Shown here one piece after another: positions 1-10,420 of a DNA stretch of 64,000 nucleotides. The notes beneath the pieces are model-generated. The model did no database searches and was not told the DNA's origin. It worked only from the letters and a program-made list of their open reading frames with translations. The stretch's first letter is position 1, and each line of letters opens with the position of its first letter. Source of the stretch: Lumbricus terrestris (taxonomy: Eukaryota; Annelida; Clitellata; Crassiclitellata; Lumbricidae). A program made the translations under genes and the position numbers. The stretch lies in the NCBI GenBank assembly GCA_949752735.1, contig OX457040.1, positions 4,009,583 through 4,073,582 on the forward strand, given 5' to 3'.

Positions 1-328
1 GTGGTTGTGCCAGTCCAAACCACGGACAAAAGAGGGACGACGTATATAATCTTATTATCCTCGTTCGCGGAAGGCTATTCGTTCTCAGTCTCTGTAGCTA
101 CAACATGGGATGGTCTCCTGTCACACCGCGCTTATTGCCCAGATGGTACTCCACTTCTTCCTTTAAGAACATCAAAACCGTCCTGGTTAGCCGTGGTGTA
201 GTCTGGAGGATTCCTGCGTTGGCTGTACAGACGAGACGCCATATCGTATCTTAGATAATAAATTATAATGTTGATCCTTGTTAAGGGAGGGCGGTGCAAA
301 ACAGTAAACGAGTACATTAATAACCATA
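1..328 (+). repeat. Local duplication, copy A, left part
   Basis: This stretch matches 9205-9560 closely along its length, starting from the shared phrase GTGGTTGTGCCAGTCCAAAC. The match resumes at 4987 after the hAT element, so copy A is one repeat unit split by an insertion. It has no coding capacity. The unit belongs to the diverged modular array that fills most of the window. Confidence 0.85.
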
Positions 329-842
329 TATGGACGCAAGGGCGGATCCAGGAATTTTCGAAGGGGGGGGCCAAAAAATTTTTGGGCTGGGGTCGGAAAT
401 TTTTTCGTTGATGTTTCGCCGAAAAATCTGATGAACTTTTTTAGTGGTTTTTGGCCGAAACCAGAGTGTAATTTAGCCCCCACCTCTGGGGGAATTGAGG
501 TTTTCGGAGGGGTAGATAATTGACCGTCTGAAGACAATCATGAGGCGCGCAGCGCCGATAGTGGTAGGGGAGGGGTGTGGGGAGGGGATATGCCCCTCCC
601 CACCAGAAACTTTTTGAATTTTCACATTGCAATGGTAGCATTTTAAGCTGTTATCTTAACAAATTAGCTGTACTTTTCAGTGCTTGTAAGAGTGCCATAA
701 GGTCTCAATAAATATAGACTTTACTTAAAAACTTCTTTCCCGAAAACTAGATGTTCTTTTTTAAGTAATCCGCTGGAAATCTTCAAAAAGGGTGTTCAAT
801 TTTCCTTCCCAAAACACTGATGAAATTTTTTGGTCATCCGTG

Positions 843-1362
843 CGAAATCTTAAAAAAGGTGTTTAATTTTTCGTCTAAAAAGAGTGATGACTTTTTATTC
901 ATCCATGCGAAATTTTCAAAAAAGGTGTTTAATTTCGCATCCCAAAAAACTGATGACTTGTTGTGGTAATCCCTGCGAAATCTTAAAAAAGGTGTTTAAT
1001 TTTTCGTCTAAAAGGAGTGATGACTTTTTAGTCTCCCGTGCGAAATTTTCAAAAAAAGGTGTTCAATTTAGAATTAAAAAACTGATGACTTTTTGTAGTC
1101 ATCCGTGCGAAATCTTAAAAAAGGTGTTTAATTTTTCGTCTAAAAAGAGTGATGACTTTTTATTTTTCCGTGCGAAATTATCAAAAAAGGTGTTTAATTT
1201 CGCATCCCAAAAAACTGATGACTTGTTGTAGTCATCCCTGCGAAATCTTAAAAAAGGTGTTTAATTTTTCGTCTGAAAGGAGTGATGACTTTTTAGTCTC
1301 CCGTGCGAAAGTTTCAAAAAAGGTGTTCAATTTAGCATCCCAAAAACTGATGACTTTTTAAG
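843..1362. repeat. Tandem repeat, about 66-bp monomer, two alternating variants
   Basis: The phrase GCGAAATCTTAAAAAAGGTG alternates with GCGAAATTTTCAAAAAAGG, at spacings of about 65-68 bp. Each monomer ends with GATGACTTTTT or GATGACTTGTT. Weaker copies extend back to about 770. The monomers keep a reading frame open locally, giving repetitive peptides that I do not regard as genes. Confidence 0.8.
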
Positions 1363-1397
1363 ACTAGAATAAATAAAATACTTCCGGTACGTGACTT

Positions 1398-1511
1398 TTT
1401 GGCGCCGCCGTTTTGGCGCCGCCGTTTTGACGCCGCCGTTTTGGCGCCGCCGCTTTGGCGCCGCCGTTTTGGCGCCGCCGTTTTGGCGCCGCAGTTTTGG
1501 CGCCGCCATTG
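1398..1511. repeat. 14-bp GC-rich tandem array
   Basis: About eight copies of TTTTGGCGCCGCCG occur with single-base variants. GGCGCC and the CGG steps make it far more GC-rich than its surroundings. The same motif occurs in reverse orientation at 4590-4680, near the other end of the hAT element, and in degenerate form at 14022-14095. Confidence 0.85.
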
Positions 1512-2107
1512 CGCTATAACATTTGCGTTTTGCAGTCTATTTCCGGTTCAGTGTATACGACGCGTGAAACAAATTGACGAAATCCTTGCTGAAATAGAAA
1601 GTGAATGTACGGCTTGTTGTTGCGTTAATTGAGGCTGGATCGATGAAAATATTCCTGGTTTAATTGGAGCTGGATTTATTAAGCGAACGCATGAGAAATG
1701 GAAGATATGATCAAGAAAAGAACGCTTGAGATTTGTAAGCTCGATGAAGAGTCTTTTAAATGCGAAAAAGCGGCGGGAGTTCCGACGAATGCTTTAACAA
1801 TTGAAGCTGAAAGGAGATTTTTTTGCCGGTGAAATAGAAGCTGGATTTTTTAAACAAATGCTTTATTTAATAACAAATTATAAGACATGTGAGGTAGCAG
1901 ATTAATAAAGTACAAGCGATCAAAGCAGAGGATGTCACATCGAATGATTGAAAAAACAGGCCCACCAAAGAGAGAAAGTCCCGCTAAGACTGGGCCTATT
2001 TAGCTTAGTATAGAAATAAGAACTTTAAGATGACATAAGATTTTAGCACGATAGATCGAGGAAATACAGACTTTAGTGACAACAATGAATATGGTGTATT
2101 AAAGACA

Positions 2108-2790
2108 AAAGCGACAGTTCTTTTAAAATGTCCATTGTTTTGAAATGTCCATAATTGCAATTATAATAAAAAGGTGTGCAACTGCAAATGTCTGCCAACA
2201 CTAAAGAAGGTGTGCAATTGCCAATTTTTGCCAACACTAAAGAAGGTGTCCAATTGCCAATTTCTGCCAACACTAAAGAAGGTGTGCAAATGCCAATTTT
2301 TGCCAACACTTAAAAAGGTGTGTAATTGCCAATTTTTTAGAAACCTAAACAAATCCATTGGTTCGAATTGTTCATTATTGCAATTGTAATATAAAGGTGT
2401 CCCACTGCAAATGTGTGCCAACAGTAAAGAAGGTGTGCAATTGCCAATTTCTGCCAACACTAAAGAAGGTGTGCTATGGCCAATTTCTGCCAACACTAAA
2501 GAAGGTGTGCAAATGCCAATTTTTGCCAACACTTAAAAAAAGGTGTGTAATTGCCAATTTTTTAGAAACCTAAACAAATCCATTGGTTCGAATTGTTCAT
2601 TATTGCAATTATGATATAAAGGTGTCCCACTGCAAATGTGTGCCAACAGTAAAGAAGGTGTGCAATTGCCAATTTTTGCCAACACTAAAAAAGGTGTGTA
2701 ATTGCCAATTTTTTAGAAACCTAAACAAATCCATTGGTTCGAATTGTTCATTATTGCAATTGTAATATAAAGGTGTGCAAGTAAAATAAT
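2108..2790. repeat. 36-bp minisatellite with higher-order structure, left arm
   Basis: Monomers of about 36 bp contain GCCAACACTAAAGAAGGTGT followed by GCAATTGCCAATTTTT. Runs of two to four monomers are separated by a spacer of about 100 bp that contains CATTGGTTCGAATTGTTC, giving a higher-order repeat seen three to four times. Because 36 is a multiple of three, frames stay open on both strands. This is a property of the repeat and not evidence of a gene. Confidence 0.85.
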
Positions 2791-2822
2791 GATGCTTTAA
2801 AGCACACTGCTGTTGTACAAAA

Positions 2823-3283
2823 AAGTTGTGCAATTGCACACCTTCTTTAGTGTTGGCACACATTTGCAGTGGGACACCTTTTTATTATAATTGCAATAAT
2901 GAACAATTCGAACCATTGGATTTGTTTAGGTTTCGCAAAAATTGGCAATTACACACCTTCTTTAGTGTTGGCAAAAATTGGCAATTGCACACCTTCTTTA
3001 GTGTTGGCAAAAATTGGCCATAGCACACCTTCTTTAGTGTTGGCAAAAATTGGCAATTGCACACCTTCTTTAGTGTTGGCAAAAATTGGCCATAGCACAC
3101 CTTCTTTAGTGTTGGCAAAAATTGGCCATAGCACACCTTCTTTAGTGTTGGCAAAAATTGGCCATAGCACACCTTCTTTAGTGTTGGCAAAAATTGGCAA
3201 TTGCACACCTTCTTTAGTGTTGGCACACATTTGCAGTGGGACACCTTTTTATTATAATTGCAATAATGAACAATTCGAACCAA
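2823..3283. repeat. 36-bp minisatellite, right arm in opposite orientation
   Basis: The same 36-bp unit as at 2108-2790 is reverse-complemented here, with about nine monomers. Two monomer types occur, with GGCAATTGCAC or GGCCATAGCAC. The HOR spacer (with AACAATTCGAACCA in this orientation) is present at both ends. With the left arm it makes a large inverted repeat centred near 2805. Confidence 0.85.
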
Positions 3284-3683
3284 TGGTAAATTACTTCTAA
3301 AGGGAGGACAATGATATTTTGGCTAGTTTTAACTGTACGTAAGTGCTTCTACAAATGCACAAATTCGATTACAAATGCACATTTTGTGTATAGCTGCACG
3401 TTAAAAAAGCCCTGCCGGGTACCCGGCTAATGTTCTAATATAGCGGCAGTTTTCTGATTTTATTGAATGCCAGATACGATTGCAACAATTATTATTCAAA
3501 AGCTTAACTACATGTACATCATGTGACCACATTGACTATAGGCCTACTCACTGCCATACCATATAACAATTAAGGAAGTTTTATTACATTTCGACAAAAA
3601 ATACTTAACATCAGATTTTTGAACACATACAAACATACTTTTGCTTAAATCGGAGTTGGATTGTTCATCAATGCAACGCCAGT

Positions 3684-4330
3684 TTAACCCTCGGAGGCTA
3701 ACCTGGGGTGTTTTTTTCACCCCACTGTCAGATTTTGCCCTGAATTTTTTCACTGCTTTGAAATTTTGCAATGCACTTTTGTGTATCTGTTCATAGATAA
3801 TTTTTGCTTAATTCCACATTTTTAAATATTTTTATATTGAATGCATGGTCACGTGACTGACGTCATAAAATGGTCATTGTTATTAATAATTTATTTGTGT
3901 TGAAGAGGTTTCGACGGTTATCTGCAGCCAATGCAGCTAAACTGATACCAGAATTGATATCAATGTATTGAAAATGATGATAGTGATGATGATAATGAAG
4001 AGTTTGTTGATTGTAATGATGTCTCGGAGCTAGATGATGCTGAAATCGATAATGTCATAGACCTAGCCTATGTGTTGCAACTTTGTATGTGGAAAGCATG
4101 CAGCAAAGCGTTACTTGTGTATAGATGACAATAGACTCGATGATAATACTAATATTTTAACTTAGTTAGGTTTCATAGTTCGTCAATTCCATGATGAACT
4201 TGAATTAGTTGTCATTTTTGATCAAATATAGTCTAATTTTATATCATAGGCCTCATATGGCATGGGGTGAAAAATATACCCCAGGTTATCCAATATGTGA
4301 TTTTTTCATAGGTTAGCCTCCGAGGGTTAA
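3684..4330. mobile_element. piggyBac-type element nested in the hAT element
   Basis: TTAA lies at 3684-3687 and 4327-4330. The termini between them, CCCTCGGAGGCTAACCT and its exact complement, form a perfect 17-bp inverted repeat. A TTAA duplication with CCC...GGG termini is the piggyBac signature. The element is 639 bp. Around 3905-4070 a broken + strand frame runs from Arg/Leu/Ala-rich residues into a strongly acidic Asp/Glu stretch. That resembles the acidic N-terminal region of piggyBac transposases, so it may be a transposase remnant (inference). No catalytic domain is present. Confidence 0.85.
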
Positions 4331-4424
4331 GGAAGAACATTTTCAGCAATCCAGCTCCAATGAAATTTAATTGTGGTATTACCTAATACGAGTAAAAACC
4401 AGCTTTGACCCTTTCAGATCAAGT

Positions 4425-4575
4425 GAGGAGTGTACGTCGAACATACATTCTGAGCTATTTCGGGCATAACTTTTGAACGGCGTGGAATATCATCACAAAA
4501 TTTAACTCAAAATGTGCGTAAATGAACCGCCTAAAATTACCTACAATTTGATAATTTTTATACTTTAGAATGAGG
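4425..4575. repeat. piggyBac-related fragment
   Basis: The segment with GGGCATAACTTTTGAACGG and TCAAAATGTGCGTAAATGAA matches the segment near 26955-27060 inside the second piggyBac-type element. A second piece of that family therefore lies in the hAT element outside the TTAA-bounded copy. Confidence 0.6.
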
Positions 4576-4587
4576 GAGAAAAAAATT

Positions 4588-4680
4588 CCGGCGCCAAAAC
4601 GTCCGGCGCCAAAACGGCGGTGCCAAAACGGCGGCGCCAAAAAGTCCGGCGCCAAAACGGCGGCGCCAAAACGTCCTGCT
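4588..4680. repeat. 14-bp GC-rich array, inverted relative to 1398-1511
   Basis: Repeats of CGGCGCCAAAACG, with CGTCC variants, are the complement of the left-end array. Paired subterminal arrays in opposite orientation are common in non-autonomous DNA transposons. They could be transposase-binding sites or hairpin arms. Confidence 0.75.
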
Positions 4681-4986
4681 TCGCGAATAACATACATTCC
4701 ATGCCATAAATCATAGTTGGATACTGTTGAAAGATTGTTTCATTTCGATGCTTTATATAAAGACAATGCAATTGCGTGAGAGACTTAGATTGGATTTTAA
4801 TTACATTTACACAGTATTTTTATTATAGGTTTTAATTACATTTATACATTAATTCTCCTGTGCATGACTGACACCCTGAATTTTTTTTGCTCCACCATGG
4901 ATGGGGGGGCCACGTCCCATGGTGATTTGAAATGGGGGGGGCCATGGCCGGATTGGCCCCCCCCTGGATCCGCCCTTGTATGGACG

Positions 4987-5505
4987 GTGCGCTATGGATG
5001 AGGAAAGGCATAGTACGTCAATCATGATCTTTGATATAGTGAAACCGTAATGTAATACCATGTCCTGTAATGTAGTACACGGTCGATATGAACGGTTTTA
5101 TCGGCTGTGAGATGTCGCAATGGCTTGTGCGAAGTAAATGAAATTGAAGCGTGAATTTATTAGACACCTAGTATAAAAAAAAGTATTCGGCTGCTATAAC
5201 CCCGACAATTTGTGTCGAGCCAAAGTGTAGAGATAAAAATAAAGAACTGCATTATTCAATAAAGTGCTGTAATATGAAAAACACATTTGTTTCGAGGGAA
5301 ACTACCTCTGCTGTCATAGGCCCTCGTCAAATCTAGATCCATCCAGCCAAAGTGTACTGTAACGATGAATATTTGCAGTGTAGGCATACCTTGCTCAACA
5401 CAATACGAGCTCTCGTAAAACCTGTCGCTAGCATTCATGAAAGTTCAGTTAACCATCATAATTAATGATACACCATCGATAAACAGCAATTAACCAAAGA
5501 ATAAA
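4987..5505 (+). repeat. Local duplication, copy A, right part
   Basis: This continues the match to copy B from GTGCGCTATGGATGAGG through AACAGCAATTAACCAA. Copy A has about 240 bp (roughly 5090-5335) that copy B lacks. The missing part contains a recurrent box (GACACCTAGTATAA, 5163) and the module with TCTGCTGTCATAGGCCCTCG. Confidence 0.8.
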
Positions 5506-5640
5506 TCCTGTGGAAATCAGGATCAGGAAAAGAAGGAGAAGAAGATAGAAAACAAAGAAGAAGATGATGATGACGATGAGGAGGAGGAGGAGGACGACGA
5601 GGAGAACGAGGACGAGGTGTTGGAAAAAAATAGTATAGGA
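5506..5640. repeat. Purine-rich GAA/GAG microsatellite-like tract
   Basis: After AATAAATCCTGTGGAAATCAG the + strand becomes GAAGGAGAAG...GAGGAGGAGGAGGACGACG. A closely related leader, ATAAATCCTGTGGGAGTCAG, precedes the purine tract at 7557-7660, so both tracts descend from one repeat module. Confidence 0.7.
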
Positions 5641-5847
5641 TAGCGAATATAAATTATCCCTTGAGAGGCATCTAATTCCTGGAGTTCTCATTTTCTCACC
5701 ATTGGCACTCGAACATGCTCATTGCCGTAAGGTATTCATCGCTGTCAATTTCCTACCAATAGATCGATTTAGACACCTTTAATATGAAGCCTCATTGTGC
5801 AATAATAATCTGAAACATCAAAATTTAATAATCGAATCCAATCACCA

Positions 5848-5975
5848 ATGCGTGGGGACCTTGCGCAAGTCTTTCACTTGCAATTGCTAGCCTACTGCGA
5901 TTCGGCGAGAAACTCCGATGCAGTGTCCGCGCGTTAGTAGGGATCGCCCTTGTGTAGCGATCTTGAAGGGTATCG
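5848..5975 (+). mobile_element. Degenerate 3' part of the tRNA-SINE-1 family
   Basis: GGGGACCTTGCGCAAGTC, TTCGGCGAGAAACTCCGA and TGCAGTGTCCGC match the body of the SINE at 22751-22974. The tRNA-like head is missing. Confidence 0.7.
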
Positions 5976-7556
5976 CAAAGGATATAGCAAATAAGAGAAA
6001 TAAATAGATCATTCTAATTACAAAAACTTGCTCATAGAAAACCTCAATTTGTATTTCTCGATTTCAATAAATTGAGAATTTCATAAATTTCCTGAAATAT
6101 CCGATCCCCATTATTCTATCCATGTTGATCAATTGATTAATTTTTATCGAAACATGGATTCGCTTCATCCTAGCTAGTTGAAATACCAAGAATGTATCAA
6201 GAAAAACAGCGGCGTCAATTACTCGCTATATGGCGCGTTTTCCGATAAATCGTACATAAAAAAGTTGATGGCACGAAGAAACACATTTTATTAAGAACAT
6301 ACTGATACAATAAAAACAGGCATAATAATATAACGATAGAACACAACATCCACAATCTGCAACTGTTAGAATGCAATTGCCGCAGCGTTCAAATCACTCG
6401 TGGCGTCTTTGATGTTGATATATCGTGGTGCCATCACTGTCGATCGTTAGATGTCGCTAAACATCTGCTGAAGTCTCTAGGCTTACGTTAAAATACAGTG
6501 TGAGATGAAAAACCTTTAATAGGTGTTACAGTTAATCTACAATAACGATCAATAGCTTAAGTCGTATAATTTCATGAAGCATGTGCTGCAAATTTTAGCG
6601 ATTAGTTAATCGGTAAATAGACAAAATATTGCAGTTGATAAATTTTTGTCCTTGTTCGGTTAAAATACAATTTGTTTTCCAAAATCATGCTATTATTATT
6701 TTAAAAGTTGTTTTTCATGATGTTGTGCGGGAATAAGCAACATAATGAACAATGATAGAGCGAATCTTTTGAATATGAGACTAAGAAATCATTTTGCATA
6801 ATAATTGATGTAAATGCTGACGTAAAAATCGGATAAGACAAAAATTAATTGACTTCAGTGCAATAAACAAAGCCCTTTCGAGGTTTTCTGCACAAGGTGT
6901 GCGCCAACGAACTCAAAACTCGTCGCTTTTCGCTTCCTATTTATTGTTGTAGATTATTAATAAGCATTGCACATTGATTAAAAGATAAAAAATGTACATG
7001 ATTATACATTATCTATTCGAATGCCAGTCCCAAGAGTGCGTTAAGTAGGGTGGTGACGACATTTGTGGCCTTTTAATGATAAATCTTCGTTAAACAGTAA
7101 TTAGCCAAATATTCTGTGCTGTGGTGTAAGGAGATGAATAAGATTACGAAGCAATAGAGGTTTTACTTCCTTAGCATCGACTTGCGATGGCGAGTGGCAA
7201 ATCCTCTCGTCCTACCACCGACAACGTAGGTCAATGTACTCATTCTAACTGAGTTGTCGACGTGGCGAAGTCGGAGCAGCAAACCTAAAACCACATTGAA
7301 TCATTCCTAAAACATAATTATGATTTTGGAAATTGAAACGTTTTTATAGACTTACTAATCATCAAGAACGTTCATCCATTTTACTACAATATTGTGTCGA
7401 GTCAAGGATGGTTATAATGCAATCACACTTCTTAACAAAGGTGCTTAAGTCACGCATTTATTGCACAGACAATTTCCTACGCTCGGTGACATCTCACAGC
7501 CAATTGACAGTACTGTTGATGTCACCAAAATTTAAGAGAATTTAAGAGATCAAAGC
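5976..7556. other. Non-coding array sequence
   Basis: No gene is seen. The AT-rich sequence holds an ATGTCGCTAAAC box at about 6450 and a degenerate relative of the recurrent box (AACCTTTAATAGGTGT, about 6507). It also has a CGTCCTACCACCGACAACG module at about 7210, shared with 55445, 60790 and 61725. Confidence 0.6.
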
Positions 7557-7663
7557 ATAAATCCTGTGGGAGTCAGGAGGAGGAGGAAATAGAAGAGGAA
7601 GGGAAAGGGAACAGGAGGAGGTGGAGGAGGTGAAGAAGAAAAAGACGAGGAAGAAATAATGAT

Positions 7664-8020
7664 GATAATAATAATCTTCGTTTAATGACTCAATCTGACA
7701 AACCGCAGAATGATTACAGGTACAGGTTATACGAAATACGGCTCACTATAGCACGATACACAGGTCGGCTTTACAGCCGTGGGTTCGATACTTAACACTA
7801 ATGGCCTAAGTGCTGGATCACTCCTGGTTAGGCCAAGCCAGAAGTGGGAGGGGCTATCCTATTTTGTGCAGAACCCGAGTCAGTCAACACAACATAAAAA
7901 CACCAATGGTAGCTAACAGAAACTTTAATAAATTAATGCCCTGTGTGAGGCTCGAACCCGGGTTGCGTGGATGACAGTTTAACGACCAGCGCTCTCTCAA
8001 CAGAGCTACGGACCCCCAAA
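7664..8020 (-). mobile_element. tRNA-derived SINE-2 copy
   Basis: On the minus strand the element starts at 8020 with a tRNA-like head: GGGTCCGTAGCTCTGTTG (A-box region), then GGGTTCGAGCCTC (B-box). A body of about 280 bp shared with 21034-21408 follows, including ACTTAGGCCATTAGTGTTAA. It ends in an AT-rich ATT-type tail near 7664. It is a Pol III SINE and not a functional tRNA gene, because the anticodon arm is disrupted. Confidence 0.85.
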
Positions 8021-8048
8021 TGATGATGTTAATGCTATATAATGTTAA

Positions 8049-8076
8049 GGATGATGATGATGATGATGATGATGAC

Positions 8077-8108
<32 letters not shown>
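8049..8108. repeat. (GAT)n microsatellite
   Basis: About twenty GAT triplets with one GAC interruption. It produces acidic or Met-rich runs in translation but is not coding. Confidence 0.95.
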
Positions 8109-8518
8109 GATAGAGGAGAAGAAGTAGTAATATAAATAGTAAATTAGCTGAGAGGCATCTGACTCAGCATCTCCATGTTCTCAGCCTTGGCATACGAGTA
8201 GGCTGACGGCCTAAGATATTCAACGTTGTTATGATTTCGCCAATAACTTTAATAAGACACCTTTAACATGTATTGATCTTTTACGCTAATACACGTGAAA
8301 TTCAAACGACCCTCAGAATAACATCGAAACATTGTGATCAATTGAATTCATTATTTTAATCAAGACTTCAGGCTTGCAGAACGCAGCCTGTCACGTATCA
8401 CTGGGTGGATGGATCCAGATAATAGGCCTATGACGAGGGCTTATGACAACAGAGTCCTCGAAAAAATTTGTTGTGCATACTACAGTTCTCGAATAACAAA
8501 TTTTTCACATGTTTTATG
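8109..8518. other. Non-coding array modules
   Basis: No gene is seen. The stretch contains GACACCTTTAACATG (8256). It also contains, in reverse orientation, the module TGGATGGATCCAGAT...TATGACAACAGAG (8405-8455), found forward at 5300-5345, 19965-20025 and 34100-34160. Confidence 0.6.
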
Positions 8519-8963
8519 TGGAGGGACAGGGATGCCACTCATAGCTTTTTCCACCTAGATCTAGGTTTTTTCGGTCTTGTCTAGGTTTCTAGGTTTTTTT
8601 GTCAGGATCTAGCCTTTTTTCTCACGACGGTTTTTTCGACTTTTACATACAAAATTAGAATTTTTTAAGTGAAAATGCACAAAAGACGTGAAAAAATCGA
8701 TTTTTTTTATAATTTGGACAAAAAATTGGAAATTTTGGAACGAAAGACTAAAAAAGTAGGTAATCAGAAATTTTTTCGGGGAGAAAAAGAGAGCAAATTT
8801 TAATCATCGGACGACTAAAAAAAGGTCGTCAGAAGTTTCAAACTGGAAAATTGGAAAAACCCATGTATTTTACAGAAAAATCGTCAATCTAGCCTTTTCT
8901 AGCCTTTTTTTCGACCGGATCTGACCTTTTTTCAAAATCCAGAGTGGCATCCCTGTGGAGGGG
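8519..8963. mobile_element. hAT MITE with 8-bp TSD
   Basis: The element at 8527-8955 (429 bp) begins CAGGGATGCCACTC and ends GAGTGGCATCCCTG, a 14-bp perfect inverted repeat. The flanks TGGAGGGA and TGGAGGGG agree at 7 of 8 positions. The interior is T-rich, with repeated CTAGGTTT and CTAGCCTTTT motifs, and has no coding capacity. A half copy lies at 13144-13314. Confidence 0.92.
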
Positions 8964-9204
8964 GAGGGAATAGACAACAACGATCAATACTGGGTCTGAA
9001 TGAATAATAAATAATTGACGTGATTATGTTGTTGGATTTGCCAGGTTAAAAAGGTGTTTTAAAAAAGCACTCTAGAGATAAAGTTGCAATATTGTCTATT
9101 TTCCGGAAGATAGAAGTCATGAGGTCGGCCATAACCAGGAAGGGTGAGGCAGAGGGAATAATCGATGGAGAGCATGCAGTTCAGACTCACTCACTCTGAT
9201 AACA

Positions 9205-9835
9205 GTGGTTGTGCCAGTCCAAACCATGGACAAAAGAGGGGCGACGTATATAATCTTTTTATCCCCGTTCGCGGACGGCTATTCGACAGCTCCTCCGATC
9301 GTTCTCGGTATCTGTAACTACAACATTGGATAGTATCATGTCCCACTGCGCTTATAATAATTGCCCAGTTAAGAACTTCAAAACCGTCCTATAGTTACCT
9401 GTGGTGTAGTCTGGGTGGTTCTTGAGTTGCCTGTAGAGACGAGACGCCATATCGTTTCCTAGAAAATAAAATATAATATAAATAATAAATTATAATGGTG
9501 ATCCTTGTTAAGGAATGGCGGCGCAAAACAATAAATGACTATTATCAATAACTATAATGATGGTGTGCTATGGTTGAGGTAAGGCATACGTCATTCATGA
9601 TCCTTGATATAATGAAAACGTAATGTAATGCCATGTCCTGTAATGTAGTACACTGTCGATTTGGACCCATCCAGCCAAAGTGTGATGTAACGATGAATAT
9701 TTATCAGTGTAGGCATACATTGCTCTACACAATACGAGCTCTCGTAAAGCCAGTCGCTAGCATTCATGAAACTTCAATTAGTCATCTTTATTAATGATAC
9801 ACCATCGTTAAACAGCAATTAACCAACCAATATAG
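9205..9835 (+). repeat. Local duplication, copy B (empty site of the 4.6 kb hAT element)
   Basis: It corresponds to 1-328 plus 4987-5505 without the hAT insertion. At about 9555 the sequence AATAACTATAATGATGGTG occupies the place where copy A carries TATGGACG, element, TATGGACG. It lacks about 240 bp present in copy A at 5090-5335. Many point differences show that the duplication is old. Confidence 0.85.
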
Positions 9836-10389
9836 CCAATGGTCCATATGACCAAAAGGTCCTACGACCAATTTATTATAGACCTCATGACCAATCATCA
9901 TATGACCAATGGACCTTACAAGTTACACCGTAATGTCGACGTCATAATTATGCTACGAACATCTCAAAATGTCGCAAAGTATTTGAAATTGAATCAAATA
10001 ATTTATTATCCTTCGTGTGGAAATTTAAAGCATCGTCGACTATGTCGTATCTGTAGAACGTTAGATGTCGCTAAACAACGGAGGCTGTTACAGTACGTTA
10101 AATATTTAGTGTGAGATTAAACACCTTTAATAGATTGCACTGTTATTCTACAATTGCGAGCAATTTACCCGCATCGATATGTACATGCTGCAGATAAAAC
10201 ATGCGTTGCACAAAATTTAATGTGTTTGCCCAAGTTACTGGAGTTCAAGATAGATCATAATCTAAGAAATTATGAAATAACGACGCGATACGTGTAGCCA
10301 TTACACTCTGAAGCGTCAATGATAACTATGCTTTATTTGCTTACACTCTTAGCTGCATTTTAGAGATTTTGGAATTACATGATAGACAA
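9836..10389. other. Non-coding array sequence with clear box pair
   Basis: A run of related phrases (ATGACCAAT, GGTCCATATGACC) lies at 9838-9920. Then comes one of the best box pairs: ATGTCGCTAAACAACGGAGG at 10062 and ATTAAACACCTTTAATAG at 10116. No gene is seen. Confidence 0.65.
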
Positions 10390-10420
10390 TTTTTTGTTTG
10401 TTTGTTTGTATGTGCACTTG
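10390..10420 (-). repeat. SINE-1 tail fragment abutting a truncated LINE
   Basis: TTGTTTGTATGTGCACTTGT is the reverse complement of the SINE-1 3' end. It is directly followed by LINE sequence, so either the LINE integrated at a SINE tail or the two were joined by a template jump. Confidence 0.6.

Larger units (their letters stand above)
329..4986. mobile_element. hAT-type non-autonomous DNA transposon with 8-bp TSD
   Basis: The element proper is 337-4978 (4642 bp). Both ends carry the terminal inverted repeat CAAGGGCGGATCCAGG, exact over 16 bp. The 8-bp duplication TATGGACG lies at 329-336 and 4979-4986. An 8-bp TSD with this kind of terminus is diagnostic of the hAT superfamily. The paralogous copy B near 9550 lacks the element and so serves as the empty site. 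No transposase is visible. The inside holds a 66-bp array (about 843-1360), 14-bp GC-rich arrays in opposite orientation near each end (1398-1511, 4590-4680), two facing 36-bp arrays (2108-3283), and a nested piggyBac-type element (3688-4326). 1512-2107 and 3300-3680 are unique sequence without clear coding potential. Confidence 0.9.

Noticed and set aside
843..1362. Reverse-oriented recurrent boxes (AAGGTGTTTAATTTT) inside the hAT element
   Set aside because: The similarity to the array box covers about 14 bp only, and the flanks belong to the 66-bp monomer, so I did not count them.
2108..3283. Regular 36-bp repeats, resembling a CRISPR array
   Set aside because: Monomers are contiguous with no unique spacers, the context is eukaryotic and inside a hAT element, and no cas-like gene is present.
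2869..3300. Open frame of 143 codons with a 12-residue repeat
   Set aside because: It arises because the 36-bp monomer is a multiple of three; both strands are open.
7920..8020. Possible tRNA gene on the minus strand
   Set aside because: A-box and B-box fit, but the anticodon arm is broken and the sequence continues into a SINE body shared with 21034-21408.
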